A DNA stretch of 61,422 nt from Flavobacteriales bacterium. GTDB lineage: Bacteria; Bacteroidota; Bacteroidia; Flavobacteriales; Flavobacteriaceae. The notes beneath the pieces were generated by a model. The model was not told where the DNA came from. It made no database searches and saw only the letters and a program-made list of their open reading frames with translations. The stretch covers positions 1-61,422 of the forward strand of contig SGZE01000002.1 in the NCBI GenBank assembly GCA_004214015.1. The letters run 5' to 3'. Numbering within the stretch: position 1 is the stretch's first letter; each line of letters begins with the position of its first letter. This document shows, one piece after another, positions 1 through 10,058 of the stretch. The position numbers and the translations under genes were made by a program.

Positions 1-1
1 C

Positions 2-3000
2 GATGGGAACTTTTCTATTAATGTTTCTGAAGGCCAGTCTCTGGAATTCAGCTTCGTTGGTTATGAAACATCTGCAATAGTAGTTGGATCTGGCAACGTC
101 ATTAATGTGAGTCTTTCCCTAGGTAATCAACTTGAAGAAGTTATCGTAACCAGTTTAGGTATTACTAGAGAAAAACGTGCACTAGGATATGCTGTATCTG
201 AGGTTGACAATAGTCAAATCGAAAGTAGAGCTTCTGGTGATGTTGCACGTGTTCTATCTGGTAAAGCCTCAGGGGTTCAGGTAACAAATCAAGGTGGTAT
301 TTCTGGATCAGGAACAAGCGTTGTTATTAGAGGTCTAAGTACCTTTAGTTCAAGTAACCAACCATTATTTGTTGTTGATGGTGTACCTTTCCAAAGTGAT
401 ACTAACTCACAAGGATCGTTCACATCAGGTAACAATGGTTCGTCAAGATTCCTAGATCTAGATCCAAATAATATTGAATCTGTTAACGTTCTTAAAGGTT
501 TAGCTGCGGCTACTCTTTATGGATCGCAAGGTAGAAACGGTGTAGTTTTAATTACTACTAAATCCGGTACTACTGCTTCAGGTATGAATGCTCAAAAAAA
601 TGAAGTAACTGTAAACACATCTTACTTCTCTAACGAGCTTGCTATGAAGCCAGAATATCAAAATCAGTATGGTAACGGTTTTAACCAAAATTTTGGTTGG
701 TATTTCTCTAACTGGGGACCTAGTTTCGACGAAGGTGGACCAGCAGGATGGGGTAAACAATCACAAATTAATGGTGCAGTTTCAGGACAACCTGGATTTT
801 TAAAACACCCATACAATAGCAACTTAAATGCTAGGTTCCTTTCAAGAGATCTTCTTCCTTTATTAGGATTATCTGAAGAATCTTTATGGGAATGGAAGCC
901 TTACGATAGTGTAGGTGACTTATTCCAACCAGGAACAATTGTAAATACAAACATTAACTTCAGAGGTCAAAGCGATGACGGAAAAGTGTCTTATAATGTT
1001 AACTATGGTAATTTAGATGATGAAGGATTTACTCCTGGAAACACTCTAAGAAGAAACAACATAAGTTTCGGTGGTAGAGCTGTATTATCAAATAAAATTA
1101 CTGTTAACGGTACACTTAACTATTCATTTACTGATTTTAAAACCCCTCCTATTGCTGCGGCATATAGTAGTGGTAGTTCTGACTCATCATTATATGGTAA
1201 CGTGTTCTATACTCCAAGATCTGTTGGTATAGCTCAACTACCTTATGCACACCCTATTACAGGAGCATCTATATATTATAGATCTTCTAATGGTATTCAA
1301 CATCCACTTTGGACTGTTAACAATACTCAAGATGCGCAAGCAACTCATAGGGTATATGGTGGTACTTCAGTACAATATGATATCTCTGATAATTTAAATG
1401 TTCAATATAGATACGGTTATGATGTATACAGTGAAGATAACACGAGTTACCAAAATAAAGGTGGTGTTGACGGAAGTGTTGAATCACAATCTGGTTTCTA
1501 CGAAAAGTGGAACAACACGTCTACTATTTTTAACCACCAAATAACTATTAATGGTGATTTTGAACTTGACAGTGATTGGTCTATGACGTTTAACGCTGGT
1601 GCTACATCTAATGCAAGAGAATATGATAGAAATGGTGTAAGAAGTACTGGACAAAATGTATTTAATGTATTAAGACATTATAACTTTAACTCTCAAGAAG
1701 AAATTGAATATTTTTCTAGAAGAAACATTACCGGTGTATTTGGTCAAGCATCTCTAGATTATCAAAATTACTTGTATGTAACTTTAGCATCTAGAACTGA
1801 CTGGGTATCTAACCTAGCTGAAGAAAATAGATCTATTACTTATCCTTCTGCAAGTGTATCTTTTGTTCCAAGTTCAGTTTTAGACTTTGGTAACTTACCA
1901 ATTGATTTCTTAAAAGTTAGAGCTAGTTATGGTACGTCTGCAACATTTACAGGTGGATATCCAATCGCATCTACTCTTAACTTAGATACAAAAAGTTTTA
2001 AAATAGACGGTGTTGATGTTATTTCTAACACAACTGGTTCATCACTTGGTAACACAGCGTTAAAGCCTGAGTTACTTGCTGAATTAGAATTTGGAATTGA
2101 AGCTAATTTATTAGATAATAGATTATCAGCTGAGATTTCTTACTTTAATAGAACTACTACCGATCTAATTATAACTCAACCACTAGATCCTTCTACAGGT
2201 TATACTTCTACAAGTACTAACATTGGTAAGATTGATGCAACAGGTTGGGAAGTAGATCTTAACCTTGATTGGATTAGAGGTGATAAGTTTAACTGGAGTA
2301 CTAGTGTAAACTATACAACTAACCAAGCAATTGTTGAAGATTTAGGACAAGATACTGATCAAATTGTTTATGCTGGATTCAGCTCAAGAGGAAATGCTGC
2401 TATCGTAGGATTACCATTAACATCCATGATTGGAACTTCTGTAGGTAGAGATGCCTCAGGTGCGCCGCTAATTGATGCTTCAGGTAGTTATACTAGTAAC
2501 AATGACACTAACTATAAGACTAATAAATATGCTTTAATTGGTGACTCTAACCCTGATTTCATTGCAAACGTTGCAAACACGATTACATATGGAAATGTTT
2601 CATTTAATTTCCTATTTAACGCTACAATTGGTGGTGATATGTACTCAAGTTATATGATGACACTACTTGGTAGAGGTCAAACTATAGATACTGTTGATAG
2701 AGAATTACCATATGTTTTACCTGGTGTTCTTTCTGACGGTTCTCCAAACAACAAGATGATTGATAACGCAACAACTTATTTCGGAAACCTAATTGTAGGT
2801 CCAGACGAATTAAGAACATGGGATGCTAGTGTTCTAAGATTAAGTGAAGTTTCACTTTCTTATGACGTGCCAAAAAAATGGCTAGATAAAACTCCATTTG
2901 GAGCGGCTTCAGTAACTGCACAAGGTTTTAACCTTTGGTATGACGCATATAATACTCCTGAGGGTACAAATTATGATCCAAACATCGCCGGTTTAGGTGT

Positions 3001-3079
3001 TGGTAACGGTTCTGGATTTGAATACTTCAACGGTGTTAGTGCTAAGAGATACGGTGTAAGTTTAAAACTAACATTCTAA
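2..3079 (+). CDS. SusC/RagA-family TonB-linked outer membrane transporter (5' truncated by window edge)
   Basis: The frame is open from base 2 (DGNFSINVSEGQSLEFSFVGYETSAIVV...), upstream of the GTG called at 107. Carboxypeptidase-regulatory-like repeat, then EEVIVTSLGITREKRALGYAVSEV and a plug domain (VVIRGLSTFSSSNQPLFVVDGVP, LKGLAAATLYGSQGRNGVVLITTKSG), ending in a typical barrel C-terminus (YGVSLKLTF). Confidence 0.95.
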   Translation, partial: DGNFSINVSEGQSLEFSFVGYETSAIVVGSGNVINVSLSLGNQLEEVIVTSLGITREKRALGYAVSEVDNSQIESRASGDVARVLSGKASGVQVTNQGGISGSGTSVVIRGLSTFSSSNQPLFVVDGVPFQSDTNSQGSFTSGNNGSSRFLDLDPNNIESVNVLKGLAAATLYGSQGRNGVVLITTKSGTTASGMNAQKNEVTVNTSYFSNELAMKPEYQNQYGNGFNQNFGWYFSNWGPSFDEGGPAGWGKQSQINGAVSGQPGFLKHPYNSNLNARFLSRDLLPLLGLSEESLWEWKPYDSVGDLFQPGTIVNTNINFRGQSDDGKVSYNVNYGNLDDEGFTPGNTLRRNNISFGGRAVLSNKITVNGTLNYSFTDFKTPPIAAAYSSGSSDSSLYGNVFYTPRSVGIAQLPYAHPITGASIYYRSSNGIQHPLWTVNNTQDAQATHRVYGGTSVQYDISDNLNVQYRYGYDVYSEDNTSYQNKGGVDGSVESQSGFYEKWNNTSTIFNHQITINGDFELDSDWSMTFNAGATSNAREYDRNGVRSTGQNVFNVLRHYNFNSQEEIEYFSRRNITGVFGQASLDYQNYLYVTLASRTDWVSNLAEENRSITYPSASVSFVPSSVLDFGNLPIDFLKVRASYGTSATFTGGYPIASTLNLDTKSFKIDGVDVISNTTGSSLGNTALKPELLAELEFGIEANLLDNRLSAEISYFNRTTTDLIITQPLDPSTGYTSTSTNIGKIDATGWEVDLNLDWIRGDKFNWSTSVNYTTNQAIVEDLGQDTDQIVYAGFSSRGNAAIVGLPLTSMIGTSVGRDASGAPLIDASGSYTSNNDTNYKTNKYALIGDSNPDFIANVANTITYGNVSFNFLFNATIGGDMYSSYMMTLLGRGQTIDTVDRELPYVLPGVLSDGSPNNKMIDNATTYFGNLIVGPDELRTWDASVLRLSEVSLSYDVPKKWLDKTPFGAASVTAQGFNLWYDAYNTPEGTNYDPNIAGLGVGNGSGFEYFNGVSAKRYGVSLKLTF

Positions 3080-3099
3080 TTCAAATTATTTAAAAGATT

Positions 3100-4704
3100 A
3101 TGAAAACTTTAAACAAAATTTCAATTTTAGCTTTAACTAGTCTACTAGTACTAAGCTCATGTGAAACTACTGAGTTAGATCTAACTTCTAACCCTAATGC
3201 ACTTAGTCCTGCGCAAGCAAGTGCTGACTTATTTATAAACGAAATCCAAGTTGATTTTGCATATATGGTCAATGGATTAAGTGGAGTTGGTTCTAGACTA
3301 ACTAGAATTAACCAATTAGGTGGTGAAAGATTGTATCGTGATGCATATTCTCCGAATTCATTTTCAGGAACATGGTCACAGGCATATCAACAAATAATGG
3401 AAGATATTAGAGTAATGAATGAATTAGCTGCTGAAAGTGGCCTTACATACTATGTTGGTATGGGTGAGGTTATACAAGCTTATACATTATTAACTCTTGT
3501 AGATTTCTTTGGTGATATTCCTTACAGCGAGGCATTAACAGGTTCAGAAAATCTTAATCCAGCTTTGGATTCAGGTCAGTCTGTGTATAATGCTGCAATT
3601 GCAATGCTTGATTCTGCTATTAACAACTTTGGTCAAGGCGGAGCTTCTCCACAGTACGACATGTACTATGGTGGTGATGCATCTGGTTGGATTAAAGCAG
3701 CTAATAGTATTAAGAAAAAAGCTCTCTTAAATTTAGGAGACTACGCTGGTTATAACGCAATCACAAACTATATTACTGACAGTTCAGATGATTTCCAATT
3801 CACTTGGGGTACTAATGCAATTAACCCTGACAACAGACATCCTATGTACCGTTCTAGTTATTCAAATACTGGAGCAGGTGTATATCAGTCAAACTGGTAT
3901 ATGAATCGTATGATGATTGGTAGAAATGGAATGAGAGATCCACGTATTAACTACTTATTTTATAGACAAGTTTCTAAAACTCCTGGAAAAGATGGTCCAG
4001 TTGATGAGGTAAGTCTAGAATGTAGTGTGCCAGGATATTACATTGAACCACACAGAGTAGCTTACGGGCTATATTGTAACCTTCCTGAAGGATATTGGGG
4101 AAGAGATCACGGAAACGATGAAGGTATTCCACCAGATGGATTTAAAAGAACTATAGCAGGTGTTTATCCTGCAGGTGGTGCTTTTGATGACGAAAGCTTC
4201 CAATCACTTGGTTTAGGTGATGGTTTAGGTGGACTTGGAATTACTCCTGTACTTCTTAACTCATGGATGCATTTTATGAATGCTGAAGTAGCTGTTATGA
4301 CGGGTGGTGATCCAACTACTGAAACTCTAGCTGGAATAAGATCTAGTTTGAATAAAGTAGATGATATCGCAGGTGCACCAGCAATGGATGCAGCTTCAAT
4401 TGATTCTTATATCGCAAACTTTGCTGCTGATTGGACTGCAGCTTCTTCATTAGGCGCTAAGCTTGAGCTATGGGCTGAAGAATTTTGGATAGCATCACAA
4501 GGAGGTGGAATTGAAAACTATAATTCTTATAGAAGAAATGGTTATCCACAAAACCTTCAACCGATGATTGAACCAGATCCAGGGCAATTCCCTTTATCTA
4601 TGTGGTATCCACAAAATCTTGCGGCTAACAACTCTAATGTAAATCAGAAATCTGATGTATCAGGAAGAGTGTTTTGGAACTCTAACGGACCAGCGGTCGA
4701 CTAA
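3100..4704 (+). CDS. SusD/RagB-family outer membrane lipoprotein (SusD-like_2 type)
   Basis: Lipobox LLVLSSC; directly downstream of susC; SusD-like pattern (GMGEVIQAYTLLTLVDFFGDIPYSEAL, WIKAANSIKKKALLNLGDY, C-terminal SLNKV/EEFWIASQGG). Confidence 0.92.
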   Translation: MKTLNKISILALTSLLVLSSCETTELDLTSNPNALSPAQASADLFINEIQVDFAYMVNGLSGVGSRLTRINQLGGERLYRDAYSPNSFSGTWSQAYQQIMEDIRVMNELAAESGLTYYVGMGEVIQAYTLLTLVDFFGDIPYSEALTGSENLNPALDSGQSVYNAAIAMLDSAINNFGQGGASPQYDMYYGGDASGWIKAANSIKKKALLNLGDYAGYNAITNYITDSSDDFQFTWGTNAINPDNRHPMYRSSYSNTGAGVYQSNWYMNRMMIGRNGMRDPRINYLFYRQVSKTPGKDGPVDEVSLECSVPGYYIEPHRVAYGLYCNLPEGYWGRDHGNDEGIPPDGFKRTIAGVYPAGGAFDDESFQSLGLGDGLGGLGITPVLLNSWMHFMNAEVAVMTGGDPTTETLAGIRSSLNKVDDIAGAPAMDAASIDSYIANFAADWTAASSLGAKLELWAEEFWIASQGGGIENYNSYRRNGYPQNLQPMIEPDPGQFPLSMWYPQNLAANNSNVNQKSDVSGRVFWNSNGPAVD

Positions 4705-4716
4705 AACTATAAAATC

Positions 4717-5589
4717 ATGAAAAAATTATTTATATATATAACTTTAATTGCTCTTGTAGTTTCATGTTCAAAAGACTTCGGTTCTGATGAATATGGTGGT
4801 TACGAGATGATGACTGACTATATGCTTAGTGAGTACGAACAAGGTGCAGCGCTTAGACAAATTTCTCAATCTGGGGAATTTCAAGCAGCAACACCAGGTA
4901 CTTCAGTTGTAAACTGGACATTTGAGCCACATGACCCAGAATCGGGTGCATTAACTCAAAATGTTGAAATGTATTTATCTTACAATTCAGGTGCTGAGGT
5001 TCTATATCAAACTATTGATAGATCAGCAATGACAGAAGGTCCTGTAGGACTTCCAAGATTTGACGTATCACTTTCATTAAACGCAGCTTTAGGTGCCATG
5101 GGTATCTCTAGCTTTAGTGGAAACGATGTTGTTAATGTAAGATTTCAATTGAATCTTACTAATGGAAAATCTTATTCAAGATCATCAGTAACTGGGTCAA
5201 TGACTCAGTCATATTTTAGATCACCTTTCTCATATCCATTAATTATTGGATGTAGATTTGATGCTAATAATACTGGATCTGTAGCAGGTATCTACACCAT
5301 TAATGGTCAAGATAGCTACGGTGATGGTTGGAACGGTGCAACAGTTGAGTTTACAGTAGACGGCGTAACTACAGTCATTGGTATGGCTAGTGGTTCTGAC
5401 GTTTCTAAAACTATTACTGTACCTGCATCAGCTTCGACAGTAGGTATTGCTTTCACATCAGGTGATTGGGATAGTGAAGTAACATATCAAGTTGAATGGA
5501 CAGATTTAAATGGTGCTAACGGTCAAACTGCTTTATCGGACGGAACAAGTCCTGCAGTTGGATTTAAAGCTCTTAACATTTGTAAGTAA
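4717..5589 (+). CDS. Uncharacterised lipoprotein, third gene of the SusCD operon, with a C-terminal SYGDGWNG-type domain
   Basis: Lipobox ALVVSC; 12 nt after susD; C-terminal segment IIGCRF...DSYGDGWNGATVEFTVDG...LNICK. Confidence 0.8.
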   Translation: MKKLFIYITLIALVVSCSKDFGSDEYGGYEMMTDYMLSEYEQGAALRQISQSGEFQAATPGTSVVNWTFEPHDPESGALTQNVEMYLSYNSGAEVLYQTIDRSAMTEGPVGLPRFDVSLSLNAALGAMGISSFSGNDVVNVRFQLNLTNGKSYSRSSVTGSMTQSYFRSPFSYPLIIGCRFDANNTGSVAGIYTINGQDSYGDGWNGATVEFTVDGVTTVIGMASGSDVSKTITVPASASTVGIAFTSGDWDSEVTYQVEWTDLNGANGQTALSDGTSPAVGFKALNICK

Positions 5590-5609
5590 ATTTGATTAAA
5601 TTATTTAAT

Positions 5610-5641
5610 AAAAAGGAGGTTTTTTAACCTCCTTTTTTTTT
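5610..5641 (+). terminator. Rho-independent terminator of the SusCD operon
   Basis: Perfect 12-bp stem AAAAAGGAGGTT / AACCTCCTTTTT (5610-5621 / 5626-5637), TTTT loop, followed by a T-tract. Confidence 0.93.
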
Positions 5642-5649
5642 ATACATAT

Positions 5650-6393
5650 ATGGAAAAACAAATTGAAATTTATGGTATTAGAAGCATTATTGAAGCTATA
5701 GAATCATCAAAAGAAATTTCTAAAGTATACCTGTTAAAATCTGATTCCCCTCAAAGTAGTTTGTTTAGGTCACTAGTTATTCTTCTCGAGAGGAAGAATA
5801 TAAAATCTTCATTCGTACCTAAAGAAAAATTTAAAAAATACAGTGAAAAAAACCATCAAGGTGCAGTAGCAATTTTATCACCAGTTACACTGTTATCTAT
5901 AGAAGATTTAATTTCATCAACTTTTGATGAAAAATCTCCAAAAACTTACTTATTACTTGATGGAGTTACAGATACAAGGAATTTTGGAGCAATAATAAGA
6001 ACCAGTGCTGCTGCTGATATAGATGGAATAATAATTTCTCAAAATAACTCTGCCCCTATTAATGCTGATGTTGTAAAAACATCCTCAGGAGGAGTTTTTA
6101 AAATACCAATTGCAAGGGTAAGCAATATAAAGGATGCTATACTCTATTTAAGCTCAATAAATGTAGATATAGTTAGCTTATCTGAAAAAGCAGATAAAAC
6201 TATATATGAAGTGGATTTAAAAAAGTCTGTAGGTCTTATACTTGGATCAGAGGATAGAGGAATTTCAAAGAGTATATTAAGTCTATCAAATGAAACAGTA
6301 AGTATACCCATTAGTTCAAAAATAGACTCACTAAATGTATCTGTTGCTTTTTCAGCTGTTATATTTGAATTAGTTAGACAAAGAAGATTTTAA
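5650..6393 (+). CDS. rlmB: TrmH/SpoU-family 23S rRNA 2'-O-methyltransferase (RlmB-like)
   Basis: SPOUT motifs LLLDGVTDTRNFGAIIRTSAAADIDGIII, GLILGSEDRGIS, SIPISSKIDSLNVSVAFSAVIFE. Confidence 0.9.
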   Translation: MEKQIEIYGIRSIIEAIESSKEISKVYLLKSDSPQSSLFRSLVILLERKNIKSSFVPKEKFKKYSEKNHQGAVAILSPVTLLSIEDLISSTFDEKSPKTYLLLDGVTDTRNFGAIIRTSAAADIDGIIISQNNSAPINADVVKTSSGGVFKIPIARVSNIKDAILYLSSINVDIVSLSEKADKTIYEVDLKKSVGLILGSEDRGISKSILSLSNETVSIPISSKIDSLNVSVAFSAVIFELVRQRRF

Positions 6394-6425
6394 GCTAAAA
6401 GATGTAATTTAGTAAAAAACAAAAA

Positions 6426-8945
6426 TTGTCATCAGGTAAGTATCTTCATATTTTTTATTTATTTATAATTACATTATTTGTAAGTAGTTGTAATTTAGAT
6501 ATTTATAAAGGTTTTGAAGAGCCAATAGTCACTGAAAATATTTTTGAGATTAATGATAGTATCATTAAAAAAGATCCCGTTAAATTACTTATTCAACCAA
6601 GCTCACCTATTAATAAAGTTTTTGGATACCCACTTGGATTATCAATATATAAACTAGCAAGTGTTAATCCTGATGAAAAATTTGAATCATGGCTTTATAG
6701 AAAGCCCAATAGATATGAAAGACTTAGTAAAGTCCTATCTGAAAAACAAATATATCAACTTAAAAAATATAACAACTCTTTTAATGGATTTTTAAAAAAC
6801 CTTGGACAAGAGCCAATAATGCTTAGAGATTTAAATGTTAATCAAAACATATTAAGATTAAAGCAATATTATAAAAATGAGGGATATTTTGACTCAAATG
6901 TACATGTAGATACAATAATTAAAGAAAATCAAGCTAAAATAAAATATAATGTTTCTACAAACACTAGATATTTAATTGACTCCATTTCAATTGATGTTAA
7001 ATCTAGAGATATAGACTCACTAATTAACAACAGTCAAAAACTGAGTCTATTAAAGGAAAATGAATATTTTTCAATAACAAAACTGATATTAGAGAGAGAT
7101 AGACTTGAAAATTTATTTAAAAACAACGGTATTTATGATTTTCAACAAAGAAGTATTAACTATAATGTTTTAATAGACAGTTCTGGGATTAACAAAAAGA
7201 TTCCGATAATAATTAGTATCAAAAATCCTAAAGAAGAGAGTCTATATCAAATTAAAAAAATTAACGATATAAGTATTTATGTTGAAACTTTAGATGAGTT
7301 ATCAAATATTAGTTCTTACACAGATTCTATAATTTATAATGGAATTAAGATATTTTCTAAAGGAACTTTAAATTACAGTCCAAAATCACTAACTGAACCT
7401 ATTTTTTATAAAAAAGGAGAAAATTACAGTGACGAAAAGAAACTATTAACTTCAAGATACTTCTCTAATTTAGGAGCATTTAAGTATCCAAGAATTATTA
7501 CTAATGAGGTTAATGATTCATTATCATCATCAATATATCTTCTTCCAAGAAATAGATTTAGTCTTGGATTTGATTTAGATTTCACTCATTCAAATATTGA
7601 AGATTTTGGAATTTCTTTTGGAACAAATTTTAATATAAGGAATATATTTAGAGGCACTGAAAACCTTTCATTAAATCTTAACAACTCTATTGGTGCTTCA
7701 AAGAATATAGGTGATCCAAGTGATTCGTTTTTTAATTTATTTGAATTAGGAGGAAATCTAAATTTAAGAATTCCAAGAGCAATTCTTCCTTTTAAATCAG
7801 AGAGAATAATAAGAAAAGAGATGAATCCAGTTACAAATATAATAGTGGGATCTACTGTTCAACAAAACATTGGACTTGACAAGCAATATTATAGTGGTAT
7901 TTATGAAGTGAACTGGAATCCTTCAAAATACTCTAAAATAAATTTTAGATTGCTTGACTTTGAATATGTAAATAATCAAAACATTTCAAATTACTTTAAT
8001 GTATATAAAAACTCATATGATAAATTAAATTATATATCATCTTTATACAATATAGATCAATCAATAATAAATCAAAATGGTGACTTAATTATTCCTGATG
8101 GAGCTGATATGTTTATTAATCAAGTTCTTAACAATGAAACTTCACTTAATTCAGGGACTGACTTTTATAAAAGTGTTAGTTCAATACTGGAAAGAAAAGA
8201 AAGGCTGACTGAAAATAATCTAATCATTGGTTCCTCAATAACTCTAAACAGAAATACACAAGAAAATTTTTTAGATGAAAACTTTTCTCAATTGCGTTTT
8301 AAATTTGAAATGGTTGGTAATCTTTTTAATGCATTACTGAGAGGTGGAAACTTAAATTCAAATAATAAAGTGGAAATTTCAAATATTTTGCCATCACAAT
8401 ACACCAAAGCTGAGATAAATTATATAAAGCATATTCTTTTAAACAATGGTGATGTATTTGCATTCAGAGCTTTTACTGGAATAGCAATACCATATGGCAA
8501 TTCTAATTATATTCCATTTACAAGGTCTTATTATGCTGGAGGATCAAATGATAACAGAGCTTGGAAGGCATATAAACTTGGACCAGGAAGCAGCAATAAC
8601 ATTAATGAATTTAATGAAGCCAATTTAAAAATTGCATTTAACTTAGAATACCGAAATAAAATCTCCGGTAATTTAAACGGTGCCTTTTTTGTAGATTTTG
8701 GTAATATCTGGAACGTAAATGATAATGTAGAGGATGACTCAATGACATTTAATAATTTATCTGATTTAAGTGAGTTAGCAATAGGTACTGGATTTGGTTT
8801 AAGATATGATTTCAATTTTTTTGTTCTTAGACTTGATACTGCATTTAAGACATATAATCCAGCTAAAGAAAAAAGTAACAGATGGTTCAAAGACTTTAGT
8901 TTAAATAAGGCAGTATTTAATATCGGTATTAATTACCCTTTTTAA
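6426..8945 (+). CDS. tamL: BamA/TamA-family outer membrane protein with lipoprotein signal (TamL-like)
   Basis: TTG start; lipobox LFVSSC; POTRA-like region; C-terminal barrel (FRAFTGIAIPYGNSNYIPFTRSYYAGGSNDNRAW...FNIGINYPF). Confidence 0.8.
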   Translation: MSSGKYLHIFYLFIITLFVSSCNLDIYKGFEEPIVTENIFEINDSIIKKDPVKLLIQPSSPINKVFGYPLGLSIYKLASVNPDEKFESWLYRKPNRYERLSKVLSEKQIYQLKKYNNSFNGFLKNLGQEPIMLRDLNVNQNILRLKQYYKNEGYFDSNVHVDTIIKENQAKIKYNVSTNTRYLIDSISIDVKSRDIDSLINNSQKLSLLKENEYFSITKLILERDRLENLFKNNGIYDFQQRSINYNVLIDSSGINKKIPIIISIKNPKEESLYQIKKINDISIYVETLDELSNISSYTDSIIYNGIKIFSKGTLNYSPKSLTEPIFYKKGENYSDEKKLLTSRYFSNLGAFKYPRIITNEVNDSLSSSIYLLPRNRFSLGFDLDFTHSNIEDFGISFGTNFNIRNIFRGTENLSLNLNNSIGASKNIGDPSDSFFNLFELGGNLNLRIPRAILPFKSERIIRKEMNPVTNIIVGSTVQQNIGLDKQYYSGIYEVNWNPSKYSKINFRLLDFEYVNNQNISNYFNVYKNSYDKLNYISSLYNIDQSIINQNGDLIIPDGADMFINQVLNNETSLNSGTDFYKSVSSILERKERLTENNLIIGSSITLNRNTQENFLDENFSQLRFKFEMVGNLFNALLRGGNLNSNNKVEISNILPSQYTKAEINYIKHILLNNGDVFAFRAFTGIAIPYGNSNYIPFTRSYYAGGSNDNRAWKAYKLGPGSSNNINEFNEANLKIAFNLEYRNKISGNLNGAFFVDFGNIWNVNDNVEDDSMTFNNLSDLSELAIGTGFGLRYDFNFFVLRLDTAFKTYNPAKEKSNRWFKDFSLNKAVFNIGINYPF

Positions 8946-8987
8946 AATAAGTTTAATATTTTTGACAAAATTTAACACACATTCATT

Positions 8988-10046
8988 TTGAAAAACAATT
9001 TCATTTACGGTAAAAACAATCAAGAATTATACAAACTAGCTAAACAGAAAAAATTTGCTCTTCCTGCAATTAATGTTTCAGGGACGAATACCATAAACTC
9101 TGTTCTTGAAACAGCATCTGAGTTAAATAGCCCTGTAATAATTCAATTCTCTAATGGAGGTTCTCAGTTTATAGCCGGTAAAGGAATGCCAAATAAAGGC
9201 CTTAACTCATCTATTTCAGGATCAATAGCTGGTGCATATCATATTCATAAGACTATAGATGATTATAATTCAAAAGTAGTAATTCATACAGACCACTGTT
9301 CAAGAAAATTACTTCCATGGATAGATGGTTTACTTGAATATGGTAAAGGATTTTTTGATAAAAATGGATATCCATTATTTTCTTCACACATGATTGATTT
9401 ATCTGAAGAACCTATTGAAGAAAATATTGCTACATGTAAGGAATATCTTAAAAGAATGACAGATCTAGATATGACTTTGGAAATTGAGCTTGGTGTAACA
9501 GGAGGAGAAGAAGATGGAGTAGATAACTCAGATATTGATTCTTCAAAATTATATACACAACCCGAAGAGGTAGCATATGCATACTCTGAACTTAAATCTA
9601 TAAGCGATAAATTTATGATTGCTGCTGCATTTGGGAATGTTCACGGAGTTTATAAACCAGGAAATGTAAAGCTTACACCAAAAATTCTTAAAAATTCACA
9701 AGAACATGTTTCAAAAAAATTTAACGTACCTCATAACTCTCTTGACTTTGTATTTCATGGTGGCTCAGGATCTTCAGTTGAAGAGATAAGAGAAGCAATT
9801 GATTATGGTGTAATAAAGATGAATATTGATACTGACCTTCAATTTGCATTTACAGAAGGTATAAGAGATTATATGCTAGACAAAAAAGATTATTTGATGA
9901 CTCAGATAGGTAATCCTGAAGGAAGTGAAAATCCGAACAAAAAATACTATGACCCAAGAGCATGGTTAAGAAAGGGTGAAGAGACATTTAAAGCTAGATT
10001 AACTAAAGCTTTTGAAGATTTAAATAATATCAATACCTTAGACTAA
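8988..10046 (+). CDS. fbaA: Class II fructose-bisphosphate aldolase
   Basis: FALPAINVSGTNTINSVLETA, VVIHTDHCSRK, IELGVTGGEEDGVDN, HGGSGSS, IKMNIDTDLQ. TTG start. Confidence 0.95.
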   Translation: MKNNFIYGKNNQELYKLAKQKKFALPAINVSGTNTINSVLETASELNSPVIIQFSNGGSQFIAGKGMPNKGLNSSISGSIAGAYHIHKTIDDYNSKVVIHTDHCSRKLLPWIDGLLEYGKGFFDKNGYPLFSSHMIDLSEEPIEENIATCKEYLKRMTDLDMTLEIELGVTGGEEDGVDNSDIDSSKLYTQPEEVAYAYSELKSISDKFMIAAAFGNVHGVYKPGNVKLTPKILKNSQEHVSKKFNVPHNSLDFVFHGGSGSSVEEIREAIDYGVIKMNIDTDLQFAFTEGIRDYMLDKKDYLMTQIGNPEGSENPNKKYYDPRAWLRKGEETFKARLTKAFEDLNNINTLD

Positions 10047-10058
10047 ACTCTAGTAAAG

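Noticed and set aside
578-760. Minus-strand 60-aa ORF inside susC
   Set aside because: Antisense to a strongly conserved coding region; no start context or protein family signal.
2-5589. Full polysaccharide utilisation locus
   Set aside because: Only susC, susD and one lipoprotein are visible; no CAZyme, sulfatase or HTCS/SusR regulator in the window.
8531-8890. Minus-strand 119-aa ORF inside tamL
   Set aside because: Shadow ORF of the TamL barrel coding region; low-complexity Leu/Ser translation.
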